Shown piece by piece: positions 44,351 to 53,149 of a DNA stretch of 64,000 nt. Where the stretch lies: assembly GCA_964529285.1 (NCBI GenBank), contig CAZGWK010000003.1, forward strand, positions 1 to 64,000. Reading direction: 5' to 3'. Position 1 is the first letter of the stretch; the number at the start of each line of letters is the position of its first letter. Source of the DNA: SURF-21 sp964529285 (GTDB lineage Bacteria; Actinomycetota; Geothermincolia; Geothermincolales; RBG-13-55-18). Made by a program: the position numbers and the translations under genes. Below the pieces are notes generated by a model that was not told the DNA's origin, made no database searches, and saw only the letters and a list, made by a program, of their open reading frames with translations.

Positions 44351-45451
44351 CTACCCGCCACGGTTCTCCCGGGCCACCGTACGGTACAGCTCCCTGGGTC
44401 CGGGGAAGGGCTCGTTTCTGTCCAACCTCACGAGCTTCATGGCCCCCTGGTCGCAGGCGATGGTGCACACGCCGCATCCCACGCACTTCTCGGGATCGAC
44501 CGCCGCCCGGCCCAGCTCCTCGTCCATGCTTATGGCATCGAAAAAGCATCTCTCCTCGCAGGTGCCGCAGAGCACGCAGTCCTCGTTGGCACGGGCGACG
44601 AAATTTGAAGGTGCGAAGGCGGCGGGGTTATCCCACCTGGTCCTGCCCCGCAGCACCGAACAGCAGCAGTCGCAGCAGAGACAGATGACCATGTGACCGC
44701 TGTCTGAGTAGTTCTCGGTCGTTCCCACCAACCCCAGGTCCTGCATCTCGTCGAAATAGCTCTTGGCCTGCTCCGGGGTGACCTTCCTGCCCAATCCCAT
44801 CATGTCGAAGTAGGGGACGGATATCCCCACCATGATACAGAAGCCGATGGGGTTGCGGTCCTTGCATTCCCTGATGCCCATCTTCTCGGTGCGCGTGCGG
44901 CAGGGACAGGGCACCAGGGTCAGGTTGTCGCAGGCATCGATGATCTTGTGCGCCTCCTCGGTGTCCAGGATCTTCTGGTCGTGTTCCACCGCCGCCTCCA
45001 CCGGGATGACCCGCATGATGGGCGTGCCCTCCTCGGAGCTCTCATAATATTTGTAGAAGCCGTCCCGGATGAAGAAGTCCTGGTAGAGGCGGGCGGCCTC
45101 CAGGTCGTCAGGCCCGACCTCCTGGCTGAAAACGTGCAGGTTGACGAGGGAGGCTATCACCGGGAAGGCATAGGTGCCGCCGAAGCCCATCAAGTAGCCT
45201 TTGCTTGCCAGGCCGTCAAGGACCTCCTTCGCCTCTGCCTCATTCATGCCCGCGGCCTCGGCCACCTCGGCGGCCGGCTTAAACTTCATGGGCATCTCCA
45301 GGTGCTGTACCAGCTCCGCCTCCTCCGGTGTGTAGAGGAGCTTGAGATAATCGATGAAAGCTCCCGAGTAGGAGTCCCCGGCCTTCGGGGCTCCCAGGGG
45401 CCCCGAGTCGATCTTCTCCGCGATGCGGTAATACGTTTGTCCCTCGCTCAT
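44351..45451 (-). CDS. Winged-helix 4Fe-4S protein, copy B of a perfect repeat
   Basis: The 366-residue product is identical to copy A (32986-34119) except for the end, which here is ENRGG. Ribosome site, winged helix, CPCR patch and two ferredoxin clusters are as in copy A. It follows the QueG-like gene at 45503 by 51 nt. Absence of even silent changes in 1.1 kb means recent duplication or gene conversion. Confidence 0.8.
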   Translation of the reverse strand: MSEGQTYYRIAEKIDSGPLGAPKAGDSYSGAFIDYLKLLYTPEEAELVQHLEMPMKFKPAAEVAEAAGMNEAEAKEVLDGLASKGYLMGFGGTYAFPVIASLVNLHVFSQEVGPDDLEAARLYQDFFIRDGFYKYYESSEEGTPIMRVIPVEAAVEHDQKILDTEEAHKIIDACDNLTLVPCPCRTRTEKMGIRECKDRNPIGFCIMVGISVPYFDMMGLGRKVTPEQAKSYFDEMQDLGLVGTTENYSDSGHMVICLCCDCCCSVLRGRTRWDNPAAFAPSNFVARANEDCVLCGTCEERCFFDAISMDEELGRAAVDPEKCVGCGVCTIACDQGAMKLVRLDRNEPFPGPRELYRTVARENRGG

Positions 45452-45503
45452 CTCGCCTCCTAAGACAAAAGAATCATACCCATCCTGACCTGCCGGATCC
45501 GCT
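44361..45503. repeat. 1.14-kb direct repeat, copy B
   Basis: Same orientation as 33029-34171, offset 11332 bp. It spans the winged-helix gene except its last codons plus its upstream spacer, and it ends at the stop codon of the next gene. Recombination between copies would delete the whole intervening island. Confidence 0.9.
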
Positions 45504-46810
45504 CAGGCGAGCCCCTTTTCCTTGAGGGCCTTTTTCAACTTGCGCCTGTATATGAGATCCTGATAGATGGATCTGGGCTCTATCCCGAAATAATTACCGT
45601 ACCAGAGCCCGGCCATGGTCAGTCCGTCCTTTATCATCTCCGGCACACTCACCTTGCGCGGGTGCCTGCGGCGTACCTCAACCGCCTCCTGGAAGGTATC
45701 CACCCTTACCCTCCCGCCGTCGGGTCCGGGGACGACTATACCGGATTCCACCAGGGTACGGTAGCGGTCGGCCGTCTCCTTCAGACTCGGGCTGCAGACC
45801 AGGGCGCAGTTGCCGCAGGAGAGGGGATAGGGATTTCGTAGTCCTTTTATGACCCCTATCTTTCGTGCATGGTCCATGAGGTAGCGAGAGCGTTCCGGCT
45901 CGTCCTTCGGCAGCCTCTCCTCGGATATCTCGTCCATCAATTCCTCCGATATGAGCTTGCTGGTGGTCTTTCGAATCAGGTCGTAGCGGGGAGCAGAATC
46001 CCCGGCCATAACCGTTTTTATCTGCAGGGTGGAATGGATCTTCCCTCTGTCGGCGGGATCCGGTTCCTCGGTTATCCAGCTGTTTATCCAATGCTCGCCC
46101 CAGGTGGACCATTTCAGGTCGGAGCTTATGGAATGGAGGCCGAAGCAGGAGGTGTTACAGAAGTCGATATTGCGCCTCTTGCCGCGGGGGTGAAGCTCGC
46201 CGTTGAGCAGCACGTACTCCTCCCCTTCCTCCGCGAACATCCTGGAGACGCAGGTCTTGGCGCACAGCTTGCAGTTGGCGCAGAAGTTGTCCATGAAATA
46301 GCGGGGTGGAATAGGAGGATCGCTCTCCAGCACCGCGTCGGTGACCACCGTGCCCAGGTAGCACGCCGCCCCGTACTCCATGGTCATGACATTGCCCGAC
46401 CAACCCATGCCGGCGATGCCTGAGGCTATAGCTCCGAAGCGGTGGGAGAAGCTGGGATGGGTAGCCACGACATTTAAGGAACGGCGGTAATCGGTATTGG
46501 CCGGGACCTCTTTGGCACGATGCCCCAGGGAGACCAGGTAATCGGCCAGGTTCTTGCTGATGCGATAGGTAAGCTGGTTCTTGCGTATCTGGTCCACCTC
46601 GTGGTTGGACTTAGAGCTCTTGGAGAACCAGTCGTTTATGGCGTCCGTATCCATGGGCAGGGCGATGGACACTATCGACCTGGCACCGGGCAGGATATAA
46701 GTGGGATCCAGCGAGGGAGGCCCATCCAGGCGCTCCGGGCCGGCCAATCCTACTACCTCTACGCCCTGCTCTTGCAAGAAATCCCTTATCCTGTTCTCCA
46801 GTCTCCCCAT
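45503..46810 (-). CDS. QueG/RdhA-like Fe-S protein (longest type)
   Basis: The 435-residue protein starts MGRLENRIRDFLQEQG. SFSHRFGAIASGIAGMGWSG matches the core, FCANCKLCAKTC is the first cluster and CGNCALVCSPS the second. About 70 extra C-terminal residues are basic (LIYRRKLKKALKEKGLA) and may contact nucleic acid or membrane. It is divergent from the TetR gene across 154 nt that contain an operator, so it is probably the first TetR-controlled gene of the island. RdhA enzymes carry a Tat signal; this one does not. Confidence 0.75.
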   Translation of the reverse strand: MGRLENRIRDFLQEQGVEVVGLAGPERLDGPPSLDPTYILPGARSIVSIALPMDTDAINDWFSKSSKSNHEVDQIRKNQLTYRISKNLADYLVSLGHRAKEVPANTDYRRSLNVVATHPSFSHRFGAIASGIAGMGWSGNVMTMEYGAACYLGTVVTDAVLESDPPIPPRYFMDNFCANCKLCAKTCVSRMFAEEGEEYVLLNGELHPRGKRRNIDFCNTSCFGLHSISSDLKWSTWGEHWINSWITEEPDPADRGKIHSTLQIKTVMAGDSAPRYDLIRKTTSKLISEELMDEISEERLPKDEPERSRYLMDHARKIGVIKGLRNPYPLSCGNCALVCSPSLKETADRYRTLVESGIVVPGPDGGRVRVDTFQEAVEVRRRHPRKVSVPEMIKDGLTMAGLWYGNYFGIEPRSIYQDLIYRRKLKKALKEKGLA

Positions 46811-46880
46811 GCGACAAGCTCCTCCGAAAAGATATGTTGGGCGACGGCCGTCTTGACCTGCTGGCCTTGCTTGTGATATA

Positions 46881-46900
46881 AATTTTTACGAATGTTAAAA
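46881..46900. promoter_or_regulatory. TetR-type operator, right end of the island
   Basis: AATTTTTACGAATGTTAAAA has imperfect dyad symmetry, and its core matches the perfect palindrome at 35140-35155. It sits between divergent tetR (46965) and the QueG-like gene (46810), the usual position for autoregulation. Confidence 0.6.
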
Positions 46901-46964
46901 TATTATACTAAAGCTTCACGATTTGTCAAAGGGCAGATGATTTTAAAGGAAACACAACAAAGCT

Positions 46965-47669
46965 ATGAAGAGAACGACTCAGAACATCAATTATGGAAGC
47001 AAACCTTTGCCTGATGATGGCGGTGAAAAGGCGGCCAAGAGCGAGGTCACGCGGGAGAGGATCCTGCGGGCAGCCCGTAAAGCCTTCGCCGAGCATCCCT
47101 ACAACGCCGCCAGCTTCCGCATGATAGGGAAGGAGGGGGGTTTCGACCACCCCCTTATAAACTACTATTACCCCCGCAAGTCTGACCTCTTCGAGGCCGT
47201 GGTGTCGGAGATATGCGAGGAATTCTACCAGGCCAACCTGGCCTGCTTCGAGGGATTGGACAAAATGCTGCCCCGGGAAGGCCTTTCCCTCTATCTCGAT
47301 CGATTCCTCGATTTCAATATCGAGAACCCGGAGCCCTTGAAGATCATGATGCTCAATGTAGCACAGGTAGACAGGCTGGACGAGATCCCCGGCTACCAGC
47401 ACATCCCGGAGGTCATGGCCAGGACCAGGAGAACCTTCGAGGAGATGGCCAACCTCAAGGCGCCACCCGAGGAGATCGGTATGTTCCAGAACAGCTTCAA
47501 CGCCCTGGTCTTCTTCTACCTCGGCGCCGGTGTCTGCCAGGCGGAGATACTGGGTATGGATCCTCACAGCTCCAGTTATCGCAAATGGGTCAAGGACACC
47601 TTAATGTACCTATTCCTGCCCCACCTCGAGAAACTCATCTTCCCCGATCAGGAGAGCGGGCGGGGATGA
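46965..47669 (+). CDS. TetR-family regulator of the island
   Basis: The 234-residue TetR protein has an N-terminal helix-turn-helix (TRERILRAARKAFAEHPYN, then FRMIGKEGGFDHPLINYYY with the conserved YYYP.K.DLF) and a helical ligand domain. Divergent orientation to the Fe-S genes and the shared palindromes at 35140 and 46881 suggest it represses both. Its 3' end overlaps the flippase gene tail-to-tail by 35 nt. Confidence 0.88.
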   Translation: MKRTTQNINYGSKPLPDDGGEKAAKSEVTRERILRAARKAFAEHPYNAASFRMIGKEGGFDHPLINYYYPRKSDLFEAVVSEICEEFYQANLACFEGLDKMLPREGLSLYLDRFLDFNIENPEPLKIMMLNVAQVDRLDEIPGYQHIPEVMARTRRTFEEMANLKAPPEEIGMFQNSFNALVFFYLGAGVCQAEILGMDPHSSSYRKWVKDTLMYLFLPHLEKLIFPDQESGRG

Positions 47670-49014
47670 GGGAACGGAAGAGCCGCCTGTCCTCGACGTC
47701 GAAGGTGCGCAATACCAGCAGGGCTGCAACATAGATGAGGAAGAAGGCGATTATCATCTGCGCCGGCGGGAGGACGTTGCGCAGCGGCATGAAGGCCAGT
47801 GCTGACGTAAGGGCTGCCAACAGCGGCTTCCAGAGATTGAAGATGCGCGGGCTTACGCGCATGTGTTTCCACGAGAAAAAGATGGTGATGGCGAAGAGGC
47901 AAGCCTCGGCCACCAGTGTGCTCACGGCCGCGCCCACCAGTCCCAGCAGGGGGGCGAGTATCAGGCAGAGGGCAGTATTTATGGCCGCGCACAGCAGGAT
48001 GGCGATGACCGAGAAGCGGTGTTTGTATTGTGAGTTCAACAGGTCTATCAGGGGTATATAGGCGAAGCTGAAGAGGGGGATGGCGGCCAGTATCCACAGC
48101 GCCGGGCTGGCGGCCGCATAGGACCTGCCGTAGACCGCGGATATTATATGGGGAGTGTAGATGGCGAGCAGCGCTGCGAAGGGCAAGCTCAAGCAGGCCA
48201 GGTATTTCACCACCAATCGGATGGCGTTGCGGTGCCTGTCGCCGGACGACTTGCCGATCCTGGCCAGGAAAGGAAAGACGGCGGTCATGCACGTCGCCGG
48301 GATGATGGCCAGCATCCAGATCACGCGGTAGGCCGAACTGAACAGGCCGGCCTGGTCGTCCCCCTTGAACAGGGACAGCAGCACAGTGTTGGAGTATCCG
48401 AAAAGGAAGGTCAGCACCCCGATGACCCCGAAGGGCAGGGCGCCTAATGCCATCTTCTTCCAGAATGCCAGGTCGAAGGAGAACACCGGCTTTCCCAGCT
48501 TGCGGGTGAGGATGATGAAGTCCATGGCCATGGAAATAGTGGCTCCCACCATCATGGCGAAGGCTATGCCCATCAGGCCGTAGCCGCCGAACAGGAGAGC
48601 CGTTCCCACCCCGAAGGTCAGTAATATGTCGACCATGTCCACCAGGGCCTGGTACTTCATGACCTCGAAGGCCTGGAAGATGGCGTCGAAGAAGCGCCTC
48701 AGCCCGGTGAAGATCAGGAGGGAAAGACCGATGAGGAAGATGGGCAAGCGGGTATCGGCCGAGCGGGAGGAGAGGACCAGGATCATGTAGATGATGCCCA
48801 TGCTCGCTATTCCGGTGATCAGGCGCAGTATAGTAAGGTCGCCGATGTACTTGGCCACGTCTTCCTTGTGGTTGGTCAGCTCCCTCACCACCATCTTGGG
48901 CAGTCCCATCTCCCCCACGATGACCAGGACAGAGGCCAGCGCGAGGGCGAAAGAGAAGGCGCCGAAACCCTCGGTGCCCAGTTCCCGGGCGATGAAGATG
49001 GTGAAGAGGGGCAT
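47635..49014 (-). CDS. Lipid-linked polysaccharide flippase (MATE/Wzx-type), start unclear
   Basis: The protein, 459 residues from the first ATG, has about 13 membrane helices and begins mid-helix (MPLFTIFIARELGTEGFGAF). The frame remains open upstream and encodes a good first helix (IAKNIAFIIGGGTFRAVL), but it has no ATG, GTG or TTG before its stop. A GTG at 49123 reads KDEPENREGNSAERRK in another frame and would join through the A5 run at 49071-49075 by a one-base shift. So the real start is either 49123 with a frameshift or a non-standard codon. The family flips undecaprenyl-linked sugars. Confidence 0.72.
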   Translation of the reverse strand: MPLFTIFIARELGTEGFGAFSFALALASVLVIVGEMGLPKMVVRELTNHKEDVAKYIGDLTILRLITGIASMGIIYMILVLSSRSADTRLPIFLIGLSLLIFTGLRRFFDAIFQAFEVMKYQALVDMVDILLTFGVGTALLFGGYGLMGIAFAMMVGATISMAMDFIILTRKLGKPVFSFDLAFWKKMALGALPFGVIGVLTFLFGYSNTVLLSLFKGDDQAGLFSSAYRVIWMLAIIPATCMTAVFPFLARIGKSSGDRHRNAIRLVVKYLACLSLPFAALLAIYTPHIISAVYGRSYAAASPALWILAAIPLFSFAYIPLIDLLNSQYKHRFSVIAILLCAAINTALCLILAPLLGLVGAAVSTLVAEACLFAITIFFSWKHMRVSPRIFNLWKPLLAALTSALAFMPLRNVLPPAQMIIAFFLIYVAALLVLRTFDVEDRRLFRSLIPARSPDRGR

Positions 49015-49227
49015 GAGGACCGCACGGAAGGTCCCGCCACCGATGATGAATGCTATGTTCTTCGCTATTCTTTTTGCGTCGCTCAGCGGAGTTCCCTTCC
49101 CTGTTTTCCGGCTCGTCCTTCACTTAAGTCCATGCGGACATGCTTGCCAAGTATGCGCGCGCAGTTCTTCTAAGTCAATCGGATATATCAGGGGAAACAT
49201 TAGGGATGGTTCATGCGCGGAGGCGGG

Positions 49228-50652
49228 TTATTCGGCTTGCGGTCTTTCTGACTTCTTCCTGCGTACGGAAGGTCTGCGCTTTCTGGCCACTACCTTGTCC
49301 ACGAACAACTCCAGTTCCTGATGAACGAGTTCCATGGGAAGCGCCCTCTGATCAAAGGCATCTCCTTTGAGAACAAGGGTGGGCTTCTTCATGCGCTTCA
49401 TCATCTCGCGGCGAAAGTGGGAAAGCGTCCCCTCGGCATGTTTGCAGGCATGATGACCGCAGTAAACGCAGCAGTCCGCGCCGAGGTCTTCGACGGCACG
49501 ACATATGTCCTCGAGCCAGCGAATCGACATCGACTCGGCTCCCATCTGACGGGTCATGGGGAACTCAAAGGCTATCTCCGCAAGCGCTTCGAGCATGCTC
49601 TCCTTGGTGGACATATCCACGGGAGGGAAGAACTGTATCCAGATTGCGTCTCCCAGGATGCTGATCCCCCTCTGTTCCGCCCAGCCATAGAGCCCCTGGA
49701 AATCGAAAAGGAAGGGTATATAGCTTATATAGACACGGGCGATCTCTTGCTTCGCTTCAGCCCCCGTGCCGTTCATCCTCTCCTTGCTGACCTCGACCAT
49801 CCTGCGCATGATGTCTACGGCCTCCTCCCTTCCCCAGAGCTGTGCCCTTGTCGCTATGAAGGTGAGGTTGAAGATATTGGGAACCGGGCAGGGCCGGGCT
49901 TTCTTCAATTCCCAGATCTCGTGATAGAGCTCCGCTGCCCTGTATACCCGCTGCATGACCTCGCGCAGCCTGTCCTCCCGAAGTCTCTCGCCGGCGAACT
50001 CCTCCAGGTCCGCGATGAGCGCCGTCAGGTACTGCAGGTATTTGCTCCTCTCTACCGCCGATGACCCCGTGGGTTTCTCCAGGATGAACTGTGGAATATC
50101 GAGATAGTCAGCGGCGAAGGCATGTATCTTGGCGTTGGGATCGCAGCTTCCCACTGAGTTTGAGACTATGGCGTCCGGCCGCAGCGTGTTGCCCATGCAC
50201 AGAGAACCTACGGTGATGGTATTGGCCGAACACAGGGAGTCGGGAAGCCCCATGCTCATGGCGAAATCCCAGTACCGCTCGCCCTGTCCCGTGCAGACGT
50301 TGACCGTCAAACCTCCCACCACCTCCGTCGACAGGGGGATGAGATTCTCGAAGGCGAAGATTATCTCCGGGGGGAAGGTGAAGGGTATGTAGACGACTTT
50401 CTTTCCCGCCTCCCGGGCCTCACGTGCCTGCTTGAAAAGCGCCGCGATCTTGCGGATGAAGAAGACCTCCGTACTCCTGGCGTCCTTCATGCCGAACAGT
50501 CCGAGGACGGTGTTTCTGAGGCCGGGATGGAGAGAATCGATTATACCCTCCAGTTCATCGTCGCTGAACGTCTCGGGAAGCTTGTTTATGAGGTCGAGGA
50601 TGCCCAGAGTCCGTTCGAGGGCGTTCTCGCCCTCTCTCACCCGCGCTTCCAT
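49228..50652 (-). CDS. 2-hydroxyacyl-CoA dehydratase-family protein
   Basis: The product (474 residues from ATG 50652) fits the HgdB/BcrB-type subunit: YIPFTFPPEIIFAFENLIPL, LCSANTITVGSLCMG with Cys ligands, IVSNSVGSCDPNAK and CVYCGHHACKH. These enzymes use a 4Fe-4S cluster and an ATP-driven activator to dehydrate 2-hydroxyacyl-CoA or reduce aromatic CoA esters. No activator (HgdC) or second subunit is in view, so its partner must be elsewhere. TTG 50691 is an alternative start. The basic tail (KRRPSVRRKKSE) is unusual. Confidence 0.8.
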   Translation of the reverse strand: MEARVREGENALERTLGILDLINKLPETFSDDELEGIIDSLHPGLRNTVLGLFGMKDARSTEVFFIRKIAALFKQAREAREAGKKVVYIPFTFPPEIIFAFENLIPLSTEVVGGLTVNVCTGQGERYWDFAMSMGLPDSLCSANTITVGSLCMGNTLRPDAIVSNSVGSCDPNAKIHAFAADYLDIPQFILEKPTGSSAVERSKYLQYLTALIADLEEFAGERLREDRLREVMQRVYRAAELYHEIWELKKARPCPVPNIFNLTFIATRAQLWGREEAVDIMRRMVEVSKERMNGTGAEAKQEIARVYISYIPFLFDFQGLYGWAEQRGISILGDAIWIQFFPPVDMSTKESMLEALAEIAFEFPMTRQMGAESMSIRWLEDICRAVEDLGADCCVYCGHHACKHAEGTLSHFRREMMKRMKKPTLVLKGDAFDQRALPMELVHQELELFVDKVVARKRRPSVRRKKSERPQAE

Positions 50653-50739
50653 GTCTATGGTCCTATCTCGAGAAGCAACCGGCAACAGCAACTCTCTTAT
50701 TCATACCCCGATTCCTCGAGTAGGAAACAGGCTGGCCGC

Positions 50740-51984
50740 TTAGACTGTCTCGATGCTTCCTTTTCCGTCCCCGGCCACTACGCCCTCGAGCCAGGAGGCG
50801 ATGTATGGAAACACCTCATCCGCGGCACTGAGCCCCAGAATGAGGTCGAGGTGGCCGAAGCCCTTGAAGGCGCGGAAATCCTTCACCTCGCTTGAGACCC
50901 GTTCAAAACCGTAACGGTACACCGTCTCGGGATGCACCGGATCGAGCTCCCCGGTCACGAAGAGGACCGGTGCCTCCACCATGTGTGCGTGCTCGGTGTA
51001 GTTGCATGGCTTGTCCGGGAAATCCCCCAGTAGCGCCCTGCACTCCAGGAAATCCTTGCTCAGCGCGGCATCGAAGAACTGGTATATCTCGGCGAAGGAG
51101 ACATCGCTCAGTCCCGACAGCAGCGTCTCCAGGTAAGTCTCCTCGTTCATGTTTCTCATATTGGCGAAGAAGGCGAAAACCGGTTTCAAGAGCAAAGGTC
51201 CCGTGCGGGGCATGAGACGGAGGATAGAGGTGACGGTCTCCTCTACCCTGACCTGTCGGCGCCGCCTGCCCATGCCGTCTATCGCCGCCCTTATTCCCCG
51301 CAGCACCAACCTGGCCGGGGGAGTCTCGATGATCCAGTGATGCCAGTTGCTCCTGGGCCAGCGAAAACATACCGGCCCCCCCAGCGAGACGTGCGCCGCG
51401 ATGCTGCCGTTATGTTCCCTGGACAGCTCCGGGTCCGGCAAGATGCGCCTGCAGCCGTCCCCATCACGATAGCCCAGACCCATGAGGTATACGAAGGAGA
51501 CAACCGAGCCCATGCTGTGGCCTATCAGGACGGGTCTTCTCCCGGTCACCCCGGTGACGTGTTCTACCAGGGCCGGCACGTCGAATATGCCTTTATCCTG
51601 AATGCAATGGGAGAAATCCCCGGAGTCGCTCTTATAGGGCTCCCGCCCCGTGCCCCGCAGGTTGCTCACCCAGACGTCGTATCCCCTGCGGGCGAAATAG
51701 AGCGCGAAGTTGCAGTCCTCGCAGGCGAGGTCGAACTGGAAGCCGTTGCTTAGAATTCCCGCGATGAGGATGAGGGGGGCGCCGCCGGGGTTGGGATAGT
51801 GCTTACCCCTCAGGGTGACGCCGTCCCTGGTTAACGCCTCGAAAAGCTCCGGGGTAAAGTCCTCGGGGATGAAATCGGGATAACGCGGGGTTAAGGCATT
51901 GCGCGGCTGTATTCCCCTGCGTCCGACGGTGATGGCGACTGCCGCTGCGCACGCCGTCATTAGCTTTATCCCGGTCCTGTTCAT
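50740..51984 (-). CDS. Lipase-like alpha/beta hydrolase
   Basis: The 414-residue protein has an N-terminal hydrophobic stretch (residues 6-21) that may anchor or export it. LILIAGILSNGFQFD is followed by the nucleophile elbow GHSMGS (Ser), acid in VTGELDP and base His in FGHLDLI. VWVSNLRGTG is typical of the gastric/lysosomal-lipase-like and esterase relatives. AAAGGAAT precedes the ATG. The 2-hydroxyacyl-CoA gene lies 88 nt downstream. Confidence 0.82.
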   Translation of the reverse strand: MNRTGIKLMTACAAAVAITVGRRGIQPRNALTPRYPDFIPEDFTPELFEALTRDGVTLRGKHYPNPGGAPLILIAGILSNGFQFDLACEDCNFALYFARRGYDVWVSNLRGTGREPYKSDSGDFSHCIQDKGIFDVPALVEHVTGVTGRRPVLIGHSMGSVVSFVYLMGLGYRDGDGCRRILPDPELSREHNGSIAAHVSLGGPVCFRWPRSNWHHWIIETPPARLVLRGIRAAIDGMGRRRRQVRVEETVTSILRLMPRTGPLLLKPVFAFFANMRNMNEETYLETLLSGLSDVSFAEIYQFFDAALSKDFLECRALLGDFPDKPCNYTEHAHMVEAPVLFVTGELDPVHPETVYRYGFERVSSEVKDFRAFKGFGHLDLILGLSAADEVFPYIASWLEGVVAGDGKGSIETV

Positions 51985-52097
51985 TGCGATTATTCCTTTC
52001 CAGGAGTGAGTTCTACGCGGACGTCGATGCGGTCATCGCCATCGCGAGTGCAGTTCATGTATTTCAGACTCCTCTCGACCATTCTTCCCAGCAGGGG

Positions 52098-52958
52098 TCA
52101 ATCCCGGGAGGCGAACCAGGTCGCGAAGGTCACCGCCCTGCGCACCAGGCCGGGGAAGAAGCGGCGCAGGTAGTAGAGAAGATATGCCTCGCGCCCGATG
52201 AGCAGGAGGAACCTGTCCCGGGCTACGGCCTCCAGGACGAGCTGCCCCGCCTTCTCCGGGTCCATACCCCGCTCCTGCAGCATGGCCTCGTACTTCTCCG
52301 TAAACTCTCCCTGCCGCTCGTTACTGGCGTAGGCGCGAGTTCCCTCCCCGATATTCGTGCTGATCGCCCCGGGACATACCAGGGTCACGCCCACACCGCG
52401 GCGGCGGCATTCGATCCACAGAGCCTCAGAGAAGCCGGCCAGCCCGAACTTGGTAGTGGTATAGGCAATGTGGAAGGGCAGCACCACCAGACTGGAGAGG
52501 GAGCCGACATTGACCACGTGCCCCTCGCCGCGCTCGATCATCTGCGGCAGGAAGAGGCGGGTGCCATAGACCTCTCCCATGAGGTTGATGCCCGTTATCC
52601 ACTCGATATCATCCAGGGGGATGTTCACCAGTTCCCCGCCCACGCCCACTCCGGCATTGTTCACCAGAACGTCCACGCGGCCCCACTCCGATATCACCTC
52701 TTCGGCGAGCTTCTCCATCTGCACACGGTCCGAGACGTCAGTCAACTTGGGAAGATATCTTCTTCCGATATCCTCCACCATGGATGCCGTCTCGCCCAGC
52801 CCTGTTTCGTTTACGTCCACCAGAACGAGGTCGCACCCCGCCCGGGCGAAGGCCAGGGCAATGCCGCGCCCGAATCCGGACGCAGCTCCGGTCACCAGCA
52901 CCTTCTTGCCCGTGAACCATTCCGGACTTCTCACACGCGAACAAGGTCTCTTCAGCAT
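52098..52958 (-). CDS. Short-chain dehydrogenase/reductase
   Basis: The 286-residue classical SDR has the NAD(P) site TGAASGFGRG, NNAG in VLVNNAGVGVGG, catalytic Ser in VGSLSS and YTTTK (Tyr-x3-Lys). The C-terminus is hydrophobic and basic (LLIGREAYLLYYLRRFFPG), common in lipid-active SDRs. AGGAGGTG precedes the ATG. Substrate unknown. Confidence 0.9.
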   Translation of the reverse strand: MLKRPCSRVRSPEWFTGKKVLVTGAASGFGRGIALAFARAGCDLVLVDVNETGLGETASMVEDIGRRYLPKLTDVSDRVQMEKLAEEVISEWGRVDVLVNNAGVGVGGELVNIPLDDIEWITGINLMGEVYGTRLFLPQMIERGEGHVVNVGSLSSLVVLPFHIAYTTTKFGLAGFSEALWIECRRRGVGVTLVCPGAISTNIGEGTRAYASNERQGEFTEKYEAMLQERGMDPEKAGQLVLEAVARDRFLLLIGREAYLLYYLRRFFPGLVRRAVTFATWFASRD

Positions 52959-53149
52959 CTCGGCACCTCCTGATGCGTTCCGTTGCGGCGATATCGCCCG
53001 TGGCTGTAACTCGAGTCCTCATAACATACACATACAGCACCATACAAAAACGTCTTTAGAATCCGGTGACTCCCTGTTAAGCTTATAACGGTACTTGCGC
53101 CTTTACGGTGGTGGTGGGGACCGGGCCTATTACCCGAGGAGTGAAAACC

